A DNA stretch of 64,000 nucleotides from Osmia lignaria lignaria (Eukaryota > Arthropoda > Insecta > Hymenoptera > Megachilidae), in contig NW_027478167.1 of assembly GCF_051020975.1 (NCBI RefSeq), positions 1,364,001-1,428,000 of the forward strand, read 5' to 3'. The notes below the pieces were generated by a model. That model searched no databases, had not been told where the DNA came from, and was given only the letters and a program-made list of their open reading frames with translations. The translations under genes and the position numbers were made by a program. Below, one piece after another: positions 23,185-36,064 of the stretch (its first letter is position 1; every line of letters starts with the position of its first letter).

Positions 23185-25438
23185 ACATAAAAAGTAGGAA
23201 ACTTAATTCTCTACAAAAAAGGTCTCTTAACATTTTGCCATAGCTCGCTTGGTTTCCGAGATATTTGCAGATTTATCTCAAGGGAAGGGGCCTGACGGTC
23301 ATATTTCGAGATATTTCTTCTTCTTGTTGTTCTTCTTCTGCACAGCTAAGCTGGAAGTGGCATTTGCGGCTCGCACTAGTGCAGAGTTATCTCAAAGAAA
23401 GGGGCCACGGTGTTTCTGTATCTCTATTATGTTGGTGCGGCTTCGGAACTTTTAAATATCTCGATATATCTCGAAAACTACGCTTCTGATCAAAAAATAT
23501 CATAGAACATAAATTGTAGGAAAGATAATTCTCTACAAAAAACGTCTCTTAACATTTTGCCATAGCTCGCTTGGTTTCCGAGATATTTGCAGATTTATCC
23601 CAAGGGAAGGGGCCTGACGGACATATTTCGAGATATTTCTTCTTCTTGTTGTTCTTCTTCTGCACAGCTAAGCTGGAAGTGGCATTTGCGGCTCGCACTA
23701 GTGCAGAGTTATCTCAAAGAAAGGGGCCACGGTGTTTCTGTATCTCTATTATGTTGGTGCGGCTTCGGAACTTTTAAATATCTCGATATATCTCGAAAAC
23801 TACGCTTCTGATCAAAAAATATCATAGAACATAAATTGTAGGAAAGATAATTCTCTACAAAAAACGTCTCTTAACATTTTGCCATAGCTCGCTTCGTTTC
23901 CGAGATATTTGCAGATTCAGCTCAAAGGAACGGGCCTGACGGACATATTTCGAGATACTTCTTCTTCTTGTTGTTCTTCCTCTGCACAGCTAAGCTGGAA
24001 GTGGCATTTGCAGCTCGCAATGGTGCAGAGTTATCTCAAAGAAAGGGGCCACGGCGTTTCTGTATCTCTATTATGTTGGTGCGGCTTCGGAACTTTTAAA
24101 TATCTTGATATATCTCGAGAACTACGCATCTGATCAAAAAATATCATAGAACATAAAAAGTAGGAAACTTAATTCTCTACAAAAAAGGTCTCTTAACATT
24201 TTGCCATAGGTCGCTTCGTTTCCGAGATATTTGCAGATATATCTCAAGGGAAGGGGCCTGACGGACATATTTCGAGATATTTCTTCTTCTTGTTGTTCTT
24301 CTTCTGCACAGCTAAGCTGGAAGTGGCATTTGCGGCTCGCACTAGTGCAGAGTTATCTCAAAGAAAGGGGCCACGGTGTTTCTGTATCTCTATTATGTTG
24401 GTAGGTCTTCGGCACTTTTAAATATCTCGATATATCTCGAAAACTACGCTTCTGATCAAAAAATATCATAGAACATAAATTGTAGGAAACATAATTCTCT
24501 ACAAAAAAGGTCTCTTAACATTTTGCCATAGCTCGCTTCGTTTCCGAGATATTTGCAGATATATCTCAAGGGAAGGGGCCTGACGGACATATTTCGAGAT
24601 ATTTCTCCTTCTTGTTGTTCTTCTTCTGCACAGCTAAGCTGGAAGTGGCATTTGCAGCTCGCAATAGTGCAGAGTTATCTCAAAGAAAGGGGCCACGGTG
24701 TTTCTGTATCTCTATTATGTTGGTGCGGCTTCGGAACTTTTAAATGTCTTGATATATCTCGAGAACTACGCGTCTGATCAAAAAATATCATAGAAAATAA
24801 AAAGTAGGAAACTTAATTCTCTACAAAAACGGTCTCTTAACATTTTGCCATAGCTCGCTTCGTTTCCGAGATATTTGCAGATATATCTCAAGGGAAGGGG
24901 CCTGACGGACATATTTCGAGATATTTCTTCTTCTTGTTGTTCTTCTTCTGCACAGCTAAGCTGGAAGTGGCAATTGCGGCTCGCACTAGTGCACAGTTAT
25001 CTCAAAGAAAGGGGCCACGGTGTTTCTGTATCTCTATTATGTTGGTGCGTCTTCGGAACTTTTAAATATCTCGATATATCTCGAAAACTACGCTTCTGAT
25101 CAAAAAATATCATAGAACATAAATTGTAGGAAACATAAGTCTCTACAAGAAACGTCTCTTAACATTTTGCCATAGCTCGCTTCGTTTCCGAGATATTTGC
25201 AGATTCATCTCAAAGGAACTGGCCTGACGGACATATTTCGAGATATTTCTTCTTCTTGTTGTTCTTCTTCTGCACAGCTAAGCTGGAAGTGGCATTTGCA
25301 GCTCGCAATAGTGCAGAGTTATCTCAGAGAGAGGGGCCACGGTGTTTCTGTATCTCTATTATGTTGGTGCGGCTTCGGAACTTTTAAATATCTTGATATA
25401 TCTCGAGAACTACGCATCTGATCAAAAAATATCATAGA
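23185..25438. repeat. Central block continuation with diverged units
   Basis: Unit 23185 is the GCTTGGTTTCC/GACGGTCATATT type. Unit 23507 has GGAAAGATAATTC and TTTATCCCAAGGG. Unit 23829 has the CAGATTCAGCTCAAAGGAACGGG head with GATACTTCTTC. Unit 24151 has CCATAGGTCGC and an unusual GTTGGTAGGTCTTCGGC near 24398. Unit 24795 has GGCAATTGCGG, GTGCACAGTTATC and GTGCGTCTTCGG. Unit 25117 has TACAAGAAACG and CTCAGAGAGAGG. The first three recur at 27049. Confidence 0.8.
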
Positions 25439-28400
25439 AGATAAAAAGTAGGAAACTTAATTCTCTACAAAAAAGGTCTCTTAACATTTCGCCATAGCTC
25501 GCTTCGTTTCCGAGATATTTGCAGATTTATCTCAAGGGAAGGGGCCTGTCGGACATATTTCGAGATATTTCTTCTTCTTGTTGTTCTTCTTCTGCACAGC
25601 TAAGCTGGAAGTGGCGATTGCGGCTCGCACTAGTGCAGAGTTATCTCAAAGAAAGGGGCCACGGTGTTTCTGTATCTCTATTATGTTGGTGCGGCTTCGG
25701 AACTTTTAAATATCTCGATATATCTCGAAAACTACGCTTCTCATCAAAAAATATCATAGAACATAAATTGTAGGAAACATAATTCTCTACAAAAAAGGTC
25801 TCTTAACATTTTGCCATAGCTCGCTTCGTTTCCGAGATATTTGCAGAATTATCTCAAGGGAAGGGGCCTGACGGACATATTTCGAGATATTTCTTCTTCT
25901 TGTTGTTCTTCTTCTGCACAGCTAAGCTGGAAGTGGCATTTCCAGCTCGCAATAGTGCAGAGTTATCTCAAAGAGAGGGGCCACGGTGTTTCTGTATCTC
26001 TATTATGTTGGTGCGGCTTCGGAACTTTTAAATATCTTGATATATCTCGAGAACTACACATCTGATCAAAAAATATCATAGAAGATAAAAAGTAGGAAAC
26101 TTAATTCTCTACAAAAAAGGTCTCTTAACATTTTGCCATAGCTCGCTTCGTTTCCGAGATATTTGCGGATTTATCTCAAGGGAAGGGGCCTGACGGACAT
26201 ATTTCGAGATATTTCTTCTTCTTGTTGTTCTTCTTCTGCACAGCTAAGCTGGAAGTGGCATTTGCGGCTCGCACTAGTGCAGAGTTATCTCAAAGAAAGG
26301 GGCCACGGTGTTTCTGTATCCCTATTATGTTGGTGCGGCTTCGGAACTTTTAAATATCTCGATATATCTCGAAAACTACGCTTCGGATCAAAAAATATCA
26401 TAGAACATAAATAGTAGGAAACATAATTCTCTACAAAAAACGTCTCTTAACATTTTGCCATAGCTCGCTTCGTTTCCGAGATATGTGCAGATTTATCTCA
26501 AGGGAAGGGGCCTGACGGACATATTTCGAGATATTTCTTCTTCTTGTTGTTCTTCTTCTGCACAGCTAAGCTGGAAGTGGCATTTGCGGCTCGCACTAGT
26601 GCAGAGTTATCTCAACGAAAGGGGCCACGGTGTTTCTGTATCTCTATTATGTTGGTGCGGCTTCGGAACTTTTAAATATCTCGATATATCTCGAAAACTA
26701 CGCTTCTGATCAAAAAATATCATAGAACATAAATTGTAGGAAACATAATTCTCTACAAAAAAGGTCTCTCAACATTTTGCCATAGCTCGCTTCGTTTCCG
26801 AGATATTTGCAGATTTATCTCAAGAGAAGGGGCCTGACGGACATATTTCGAGATATTTCTTCTTCTTGTTGTTCTTCTTCTGCACAGCTAAGCTGGAAGT
26901 GGCATTTGCGGCTCGCACTAGTGCAGAGTTATCTCAAAGAAAGGGGCCACGGTGTTTCTGTATCCCTATTATGTTGGTGCGGCTTCGGAACTTTTAAATA
27001 TCTCGATATATCTCGAAAACTACGGTTCTGATCAAAAAATATCATAGAACATAAAAAGTAGGAAACTTAATTCTCTACAAAAAAGGTCTCTTAACATTTT
27101 GCCATAGCTCGCTTGGTTTCCGAGATATTTGCAGATTTATCTCAAGGGAAGGGGCCTGACGGACATATTTCGAGATATTTCTTCTTCTTGTTGTTCTTCT
27201 TCTGCACAGCTAAGCTGGAAGTGGCATTTGCGGCTCGCACTAGTGCAGAGTTATCTCAAAGAAAGGGGCCACGGTGTTTCTGTATCTCTATTATGTTGGT
27301 GCGGCTTCGGAACTTTTAAATATCTCGATATATCTCGAAAACTACGCTTCTGATCAAAAAATATCATAGAACATAAATTGTAGGAAAGATAATTCTCTAC
27401 AAAAAACGTCTCTTAACATTTTGCCATAGCTCGCTTGGTTTCCGAGATATTTGCAGATTTATCCCAAGGGAAGGGGCCTGACGGACATATTTCGAGATAT
27501 TTCTTCTTCTTGTTGTTCTTCTTCTGCACAGCTAAGCTGGAAGTGGCATTTGCGGCTCGCACTAGTGCAGAGTTATCTCAAAGAAAGGGGCCACGGTGTT
27601 TCTGTATCTCTATTATGTTGGTGCGGCTTCGGAACTTTTAAATATCTCGATATATCTCGAAAACTACGCTTCTGATCAAAAAATATCATAGAACATAAAT
27701 TGTAGGAAAGATAATTCTCTACAAAAAACGTCTCTTAACATTTTGCCATAGCTCGCTTCGTTTCCGAGATATTTCCAGATTCAGCTCAAAGGAACGGGCC
27801 TGACGGACATATTTCGAGATACTTCTTCTTCTTGTTGTTCTTCCTCTGCACAGCTAAGCTGGAAGTGGCATTCGCAGCTCGCAATAGTGCAGAGTTATCT
27901 CAGAGAGAGGGGCCACGGTGTTTCTGTATCTCTATTATGTTGGTGCGGCTTCGGAACTTTTAAATATCTTGATATATCTCGAGAACTACGCATCTGATCA
28001 AAAAATATCATAGAAGATAAAAAGTAGGAAACTTAATTCTCTACAAAAAAGGTCTCTTAACATTTCGCCATAGCTCGCTTCGTTTCCGAGATATTTGCAG
28101 ATTTATCTCAAGGGAAGGGGCCTGTCGGACATATTTCGAGATATTTCTTCTTCTTGTTGTTCTTCTTCTGCACAGCTAAGCTGGAAGTAGCGATTGCGGC
28201 TCGCACTAGTGCAGAGTTATCACAAAGAAAGGGGCCACGGTGTTTCTGTATCTCTATTATGTTGGTGCGGCTTCGGAACTTTTAAATATCTCGATATATC
28301 TCGAAAACTACGCTTCTCATCAAAAAATATCATAGAACATAAATTGTAGGAAACATAATTCTCTACAAAAAAGGTCTCTTAACATTTTGCCATAGCTCGC

Positions 28401-29624
28401 TTCGTTTCCGAGATATTTGCAGAATTATCTCAAGGGAAGGGGCCTGACGGACATATTTCGAGATATTTCTTCTTCTTGTTGTTCTTCTTCTGCACAGCTA
28501 AGCTGGAAGTGGCATTTCCAGCTCGCAATAGTGCAGAGTTATCTCAAAGAGAGGGGCCACGGTGTTTCTGTATCTCTATTATGTTGGTGCGGCTTCGGAA
28601 CTTTTAAATATCTTGATATATCTCGAGAACTACACATCTGATCAAAAAATATCATAGAAGATAAAAAGTAGGAAACTTAATTCTCTACAAAAAAGGTCTC
28701 TTAACATTTTGCCATAGCTCGCTTCGTTTCCGAGAGATTTGCAGATTTATCTCAAGGGAAGGGGCCTGACGGACATATTTCGAGATATTTCTTCTTCTTG
28801 TTGTTCTTCTTCTGCACAGCTAAGCTGGAAGTGGCATTTGCGGCTCGCACTAGTGCAGAGTTATCTCAAAGAAAGGGGCCACGGTGTTTCTGTATCCCTA
28901 TTATGTTGGTGCGGCTTGGGAACTTTTAAATATCTCGATATATCTCGAAAACTACGCTTCGGATCAAAAAATATCATAGAACATAAATAGTAGGAAACAT
29001 AATTCTCTACAAAAAAGGTCTCTCAACATTTTGCCATAGCTCGCTTCGTTTCCGAGATATTTGCAGATTTATCTCAAGAGAAGGGGCCTGACGGACATAT
29101 TTCGAGATATTTCTTCTTCTTGTTGTTCTTCTTCTGCACAGCTAAGCTGGAAGTGGCATTTGCGGCTCGCACTAGTGCAGAGTTATCTCAAAGAAAGGGG
29201 CCACGGTGTTTCTGTATCTCTATTATGTTGGTGCGGCTTCGGAACTTTTAAATATCTCGATATATCTCGAAAACTACGCTTCTGATCAAAAAATATCATA
29301 GAACATAAATTGTAGGAAAGATAATTCTCTACAAAAAACGTCTCTTAACATTTTGCCATAGCTCGCTTCGTTTCCGAGATATTTGCAGATTCAGCTCAAA
29401 GGAACGGGCCTGACGGACATATTTCGAGATACTTCTTCTTCTTGTTGTTCTTCCTCTGCACAGCTAAGCTGGAAGTGGCATTTGCAGCTCGCAATGGTGC
29501 AGAGTTCTCTCAAAGAAAGGGGCCACGGCGTTTCTGTATCTCTATTATGTTGGTGCGGCTTCGGAACTTTTAAATATCTTGATATATCTCGAGAACTACG
29601 CATCTGATCAAAAAATATCATAGA
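25439..29624. repeat. Central module, fourth and fifth occurrences (8-monomer spacing)
   Basis: The leader unit at 25439 and the module at 25761-27048 are followed by units 27049 and 27371, which match 23185 and 23507. The leader (28015) and the module (28337) then start again at a 2576-bp (8-monomer) offset from 25439. In this last pass the AAAAAACGTCTC/ATGTGCAG unit is missing: unit 28981 joins the head of one member to the body of the next. Unit 29303 repeats 23829 with GATACTTCTTC and GCAATGGTGC, and the head of 29625 repeats CCATAGGTCGC of 24151. Confidence 0.82.
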
Positions 29625-32600
29625 ACATAAAAAGTAGGAAACTTAATTCTCTACAAAAAAGGTCTCTTAACATTTTGCCATAGGTCGCTTCGTTTCCGAG
29701 ATATTTGCAGATATATCTCAAGGGAAGGGGCCTGACGGACATATTTCGAGATATTTCTTCTTCTTGTTGTTCTTCTTCTGCACAGCTAAGCTGGAAGTGG
29801 CATTTACAGCTCGCAATAGTGCAGAGTTATCTCAAAGAAAGGGGCCACGGTGTTTCTGTATCCCTATTATGTTGGTGCGGCTTCGGAACTTTTAAATATC
29901 TGGATATATCTCGAAAACTACGCTTCTGATCAAAAAATATCATAGAGCATAAATTGTAGGAAACATAATTCTCTACAAAAAACGTCTCTTAACATTTTGC
30001 CATAGCTCGCTTCGTTTCCGAGATATTTGCAGATTCAGCTCAAAGGAACTGGCCTGACGGACATATTTCGAGATATTTCTTCTTCTTGTTGTTCTTCCTC
30101 TGCACAGCTAAGCTGGAAGTGGCATTTGCAGCTCGCAATAGTGCAGAGTTATCTCAACGAAAGGGGCCACGGTGTTTCTGTATCTCTATTATGTTGGTGC
30201 GGCTTCGGAACTTTTAAATATCTCGATATATCTCGAAAACTACGCTTCTGATCAAAAAATATCATAGAACATAAATTGTAGGAAACATAATTCTCTACAA
30301 AAAAGGTCTCTTAACATTTTGCCATAGCTCGCTTCGTTTCCGAGATATTTGCAGATATATCTCAAGGGAAGGGGCCTGACGGACATATTTCGAGATATTT
30401 CTTCTTCTTGTTGTTCTTCTTCTGCACAGCTAAGCTGGAAGTGGCATTTACAGCTCGCAATAGTGCAGAGTTATCTCAAAGAAAGGGGCCACGGTGTTTC
30501 TGTATCTCTATTATGTTGGTGCGGCTTCGGAACTTTTAAATATCTTGATATATCTCGAGAACTACGCATCTGATCAAAAAATATCATAGCACATAAAAAG
30601 TAGGAAACTTAATTCTCTACAAAAGAGGTCTCTTAACATTTTGCCATAGCTCGCTTCGTTTCCGAGATATTTGCAGATTTATCTCAAGGGAAGGGGCCTA
30701 ACGGACATATTTCGAGATATTTCTTCTTCTTGTTGTTCTTCTTCTGCACAGCTAAACTGGAAGTGGCATTTCCAGCTCGCAATAGTGCAGAGTTATCTCA
30801 AAGAGAGGGGCCACGGTGTTTCTGTATCTCTATTATGTTGGTGCGGCTTCGGAACTTTTAAATATCTTGATATATCTCGAGAACTACGCATCTGATCAAA
30901 AAATATCATATAAGATAAAAAGTAGGAAGCTTAATTCTCTACAAAAAAGGTCTCTTAACATTTTGCCATAGCTCGCTTCGTTTCCGAGATATTTGCAGAT
31001 TCATCTCAAGGGAAGGGGTCTGACGGACATATTTCGAGATATTTCTTCTTCTTGTTGTTCTTCTTCTGCACAGCTAAGCTGGAAGTGGCATTTGCGGCTC
31101 GCACTAGTGCAGAGTTATCTCAAAGAAAGGGGCCACGGTGTTTCTGTATCTCTATTATGTTGGTGCGGCTTCGGAACTTTTAAATATCTCGGTGTATCTC
31201 GAAAACTACGCTTCTGATCAAAAAATATCATAGAACATAAATTGTAGGAAACATAATTCTCTACAAAAAAGGTCTCTTAACATTTTGCCATAGCTCGCTT
31301 CGTTTCCGAGATATTTGCAGATATATCTCAAGGGAAGGGGCCTGACGGACAGATTTCGAGATATTTCTTCTTCTTGTTGTTCTTCTTCTGCACAGCTAAA
31401 CTGGAAGTGGCATTTCCAGCTCGCAATAGTGCAGAGTTATCTCAAAGAGAGGGGCCACGGTGTTTCTGTATCTCTATTATGTTGGTGCGGCTTCGGAACT
31501 TTTAAATATCTTGATATATCTCGAGAACTACGCATCTGATCAAAAAATATCATAGAAGATAAAAAGTAGGAAGCTTAATTCTCTACAAAAAAGGTCTCTT
31601 AACATTTTGCCATAGCTCGCTTCGTTTCCGAGATATTTGCAGATATATCTCAAGGGAAGGGGCCTGACGGACAGATTTCGAGATATTTCTTCTTCTTGTT
31701 GTTCTTCTTCTGCACAGCTAAGCTGGAAGTGGCATTTGCAGCTCGCAATAGTGCAGAGTTATCTCAAAGAAAGGGGCCACGGTGTTTCTGTATCTCTATT
31801 ATGTTGGTGCGGCTTCGGAACTTTTAAATAACTTGATATATCTCGAGAACTACGCATCTGATCAAAAAATATCATAGAACATAAAAAGTAGGAAACTTAA
31901 TTCTCTACAAAAAAGGTCTCTCAACATTTTGCCATAGCTCGCTTCGTTTCCGAGATATGTGCAGATTTATCTCAAGGGAAGGGGCCTGACGGACATATTT
32001 CGAGATATTTCTTCTTCTTGTTGTTCTTCTTCTGCACAGCTAAGCTGGAGGTGGCATTTGCGGCTCGCACTAGTGCAGAGTTATCTCAACGAAAGGGGCC
32101 ACGGTGTATCTGTATCTCTATTATGTTGGTGCGGCTTCGGAACTTTTAAATATCTCGATATATCTCGAAAACTACGCTTCTGATCAAAAAATATCATAGA
32201 ACATAAATTGTAGGAAACATAATTCTCTACAAAAAAGGTCTCTTAACATTTTGCCATAGCTCGCTTCGTTTCCGAGATATTTGCAGATATATCTCAAGGG
32301 AAGGGGCCTGACGGACATATTTCGAGATATTTCTTCTTCTTGTTGTTCTTCTTCTGCACAGCTAAGCTGGAAGTGGCATTTACAGCTCGCAATAGTGCAG
32401 AGTTATCTCAAAGAAAGGGGCCACGGTGTTTCTGTATCTCTATTATGTTGGTGCGGCTTCGGAACTTTTAAATATCTTGATATATCTCGAGAACTACGCA
32501 TCTGATCAAAAAATATCATAGAACATAAAAAGTAGGAAACTTAATTCTCTACAAAAGAGGTCTCTTAACATTTTGCCATAGCTCGCTTCGTTTCCGAGAT

Positions 32601-34132
32601 ATTTGCAGATTTATCTCAAGGGAAGGGGCCTAACGGACATATTTCGAGATATTTCTTCTTCTTGTTGTTCTTCTTCTGCACAGCTAAACTGGAAGTGGCA
32701 TTTCCAGCTCGCAATAGTGCAGAGTTATCTCAAAGAGAGGGGCCACGGTGTTTCTGTATCTCTATTATGTTGGTGCGGCTTCGGAACTTTTAAATATCTT
32801 GATATATCTCGAGAACTACGCATCTGATCAAAAAATATCATATAAGATAAAAAGTAGGAAGCTTAATTCTCTACAAAAAAGGTCTCTTAACATTTTGCCA
32901 TAGCTCGCTTCGTTTCCGAGATATTTGCAGATTTATCTCAAGGGAAGGGGCCTGACGGACATATTTCGAGATATTTCTTCTTCTTGTTGTTCTTCTTCTG
33001 CACAGCTAAGCTGGAAGTGGCATTTGCGGCTCGCACTAGTGCAGAGTTATCTCAAAGAAAGGGGCCACGGTGTTTCTGTATCCCTATTATGTTGGTGCGG
33101 CTTCGGAACTTTTAAATATCTCGATGTATCTCGAAAACTACGCCTCTGATCAAAAAATATCATAGAACATAAATTGTAGGAAACATAATGCTCTACAAAA
33201 AAGGTCTCTGAACATTTTGCCATAGCTCGCTTCGTTTCCGAGATATTTGCAGATATATCTCAAGGGAAGGGGCCTGACGGACATATTTCGAGATATTTCT
33301 TCTTCTTGTTGTTCTTCTTCTGCACAGCTAAGCTGGAGGTGGCATTTACAGCTCGCAATAGTGCGGAGTTATCTCAAAGAAAGGGGCCACGGTGTTTCTG
33401 TATCTCTATTATGTTGGTGCGGCTTCGGAACTTTTAAATATCTTGATATATCTCGAGAACTACGCATCTGATCAAAAAGTATCATAGAACATAAAAAGTA
33501 GGAAACTTAATTCTCTACAAAAAAGGTCTCTTAACATTTTGCCATAGCTCGCTTCGTTTCCGAGATATTTGCAGATTTATCTCAAGGGAAGGGGCCTGAC
33601 GGACATATTTCGAGATATTTCTTCCTCTTGTTGTTCTTCTTCTGCACAGCTAAGCTGGAAGTGGCATTTGCGGCTCGCACTAGTGCAGAGTTATCTCAAA
33701 GAAAGGGGCCACGGTGTTTCTGTATCTCTATTATGTTGGTGCGGCTTCGGAACTTTTAAATATCTCGATATATCTCGAAAACTACGCTTCTGATCAAAAA
33801 ATATCATAGAACATAAATTGTAGGAAACAGAATTCTCTACAAAAAGGGTCTCTTAACATTTTGCCATAGCTCGCTTCGTTTCCGAGATATTTGCAGATTT
33901 ATCTCAAGGGAAGGGGCCTAACGGACATATTTCGAGATATTTCTTCTTCTTGTTGTTCTTCTTCTGCACAGCTAAGCTGGAAGTGGCATTTACAGCTCGC
34001 AATAGTGCAGAGTTATCTCAAAGAAAGGGGCCACGGTGTTTCTGTATCTCTATTATGTTGGTGCGGCTTCGGAACTTTTAAATATCTTGATATATCTCGA
34101 GAACTACGCATCTGATCAAAAAATATCATAGA
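29625..34132. repeat. Mixed monomers with a 6-monomer echo
   Basis: Units 30269-30912 match 32201-32844 at a 1932-bp offset. Shared markers are CATTTACAG, TACAAAAGAGGTC, GGGCCTAACGG and CATATAAGATAAAAAG followed by GGAAGCTTAATTC. Neighbouring units 31235 and 31557 both carry GGACAGATTTCG where nearly all others have GGACATATTTCG, although their middles differ (TAAACTGG with CATTTCCAG against TAAGCTGG with CATTTGCAG), which suggests a local copying patch. Unit 31557 also has AAATAACTTG near 31828. Confidence 0.8.
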
Positions 34133-36064
34133 ACATAAAAAGTAGGAAACCTAATTCTCTACAAAAGAGGTCTCTTAACATTTTGCCATAGCTCGCTTCG
34201 TTTCCGAGATATTTGCAGATTTATCTCAAGGGAAGGGGCCTAACGGACATATTTCGAGATATTTCTTCTTCTTGTTGTTCTTCTTCTGCACAGCTAAACT
34301 GGAAGTGGCATTTCCAGCTCGCAATAGTGCAGAGTTATCTCAAAGAAAGGGGCCACGGTGTTTCTGTATCTCTATTATGTTGGTGCGGCTTCGGAACTTT
34401 TAAATATCTCGATGTATCTCGAAAACTACGCTTCTGATCAAAAAATATCATAGAACATAAATTGTAGGAAACATAATTCTCTACAAAAAAGGTCTCTTAA
34501 CATTTTGCCATAGCTCGCTTCGTTTCCGAGATATTTGCAGATATATCTCAAGGGAAGGGGCCTGACGGACATATTTCGAGATATTTCTTCTTCTTGTTGT
34601 TCTTCTTCTGCACAGCTAAGCTGGAAGTGGCATTTACAGCTCGCAATAGTGCAGAGTTATCTCAAAGGAAGGGGCCACGGTGTTTCTGTATCTCTATTAT
34701 GTTGGTGCGGCTTCGGAACTTTTAAATATCTTGATATATCTCGAGAACTACGCATTTAATCAAAAAATATCATAGAACATAAAAAGTAGGAAACTTAATT
34801 CTCTACAAAAAAGGTCTCTTAACATTTTGCCATAGCTCGCTTCGTTTCCGAGATATTTGCAGATTTATCTCGAGGGAAGGGGCCTGACGGACATATTTCG
34901 AGATATTTCTTCTTCTTGTTGTTCTTCTTCTGCACAGCTAAGCTGGAAGTGGCATTTGCGGCTCGCACTAGTGCAGAGTGATCTCAAAGAAAGGGGCCAC
35001 GGTGTTTCTGTATCCCTATTATGTTGGTGCGGCTTCGGAACTTTTAAATATCTCGATATATCTCGAAAACTACGCTTCTGATCAAAAAATATCATAGAAC
35101 ATAAATTGTAGGAAACATAATTCTCTACAAAAAATGTCTCTTAACATTTTGCAATAGCTCGCTTCGTTTCCGAGATATTTGCAGGTTCAGCTCAAAGGAA
35201 CTGGCCTGACGGACATATTTCGAGATATTTCTTCTTCTTGTTGTTCTTTCTCTGCACAGCTAAGCTGGAAGTGGCATTTGCAGCTCGCAATAGTGCAGAG
35301 TTATCTCAAAGAAAGGGGCCACGGTGTTTCTGTATCTCTATTATGTTGGTGCGGCTTCGGAACTTTTAAATATCTTGATATATCTCGAGAACTACGCATC
35401 TGATCAAAAAATATCATAGAACATGAAAAGTAGGAAACTTAATTCTCTACAAAAAAGGTCTCTTAACATTTTGCCATAGCTCGCTTCGTTTCCGAGATAT
35501 TTGCAGATTTATCTCAAGGGAAGGGGCCTGACGGACATATTTCGAGATATTTCTTCTTCTTGTTGTTCTTCTTCTGCACAGCTAAGCTGGAAGTGGGATT
35601 TGCGGCTCGCACTAGTGCAGAGTTATCTCAAAGAAAGGGGCCACGGTGTTTCTGTATCTCTATTATGTTGGTGCGGCTTCGGAACTTTTAAATATGTTGA
35701 TATATCTCGAGAACTACGCATCTGATCAAAAAATATCATAGAAGATAAAAAGTAGGAAGCTTAATTCTCTACAAAAAAGGTCTCTTAACATTTTGCCATA
35801 GCTCGCTTCGTTTCCGAGATATTTGCAGATTTATCTCAAGGGAAGGGGCCTGACGGACATATTTCGAGATATTTCTTCTTCTTGTTGTTCTTCTTCTGCA
35901 CAGCTAAGCTGGAAGTGGCATTTGGGGCTCGCACTAGTGCAGAGTTATCTCAAAGAAAGGGGCCACGGTGTTTCTGTATCCCTATTATGTTGGTGCGGCT
36001 TCGGAACTTTTAAATATCTCGATGTATCTCGAAAACTACGCTTCTGATCAAAAAATATCATAGA
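34133..36064. repeat. 11-monomer HOR, first pass (six best-matching units)
   Basis: In order, the units carry GATGTATCTCG with GGGCCTAACGG, then CTCAAAGGAAGG with GCATTTAATC, then GAGTGATCTC, then AAAAAATGTCTC with TTGCAATAGC and CAGGTTCAGC, then AAGTGGGATTTG with AATATGTTG, then CATTTGGGGCTC. All six recur in order at 37675-39606, a 3542-bp (11 x 322) offset. The one clear difference is GTTCTTTCTCTG near 35244, against GTTCTTCCTCTG in the partner, plus ATCTCGAGGG near 34868 against ATCTCAAGGG. Confidence 0.9.

Noticed and set aside
24151..24472. A degenerate or foreign unit (GTAGGTCTTCGGC, no open frame)
   Set aside because: Apart from a few substitutions around 24400 it is an ordinary 322-bp monomer with normal landmarks; the stop codon has no significance in a non-coding repeat.
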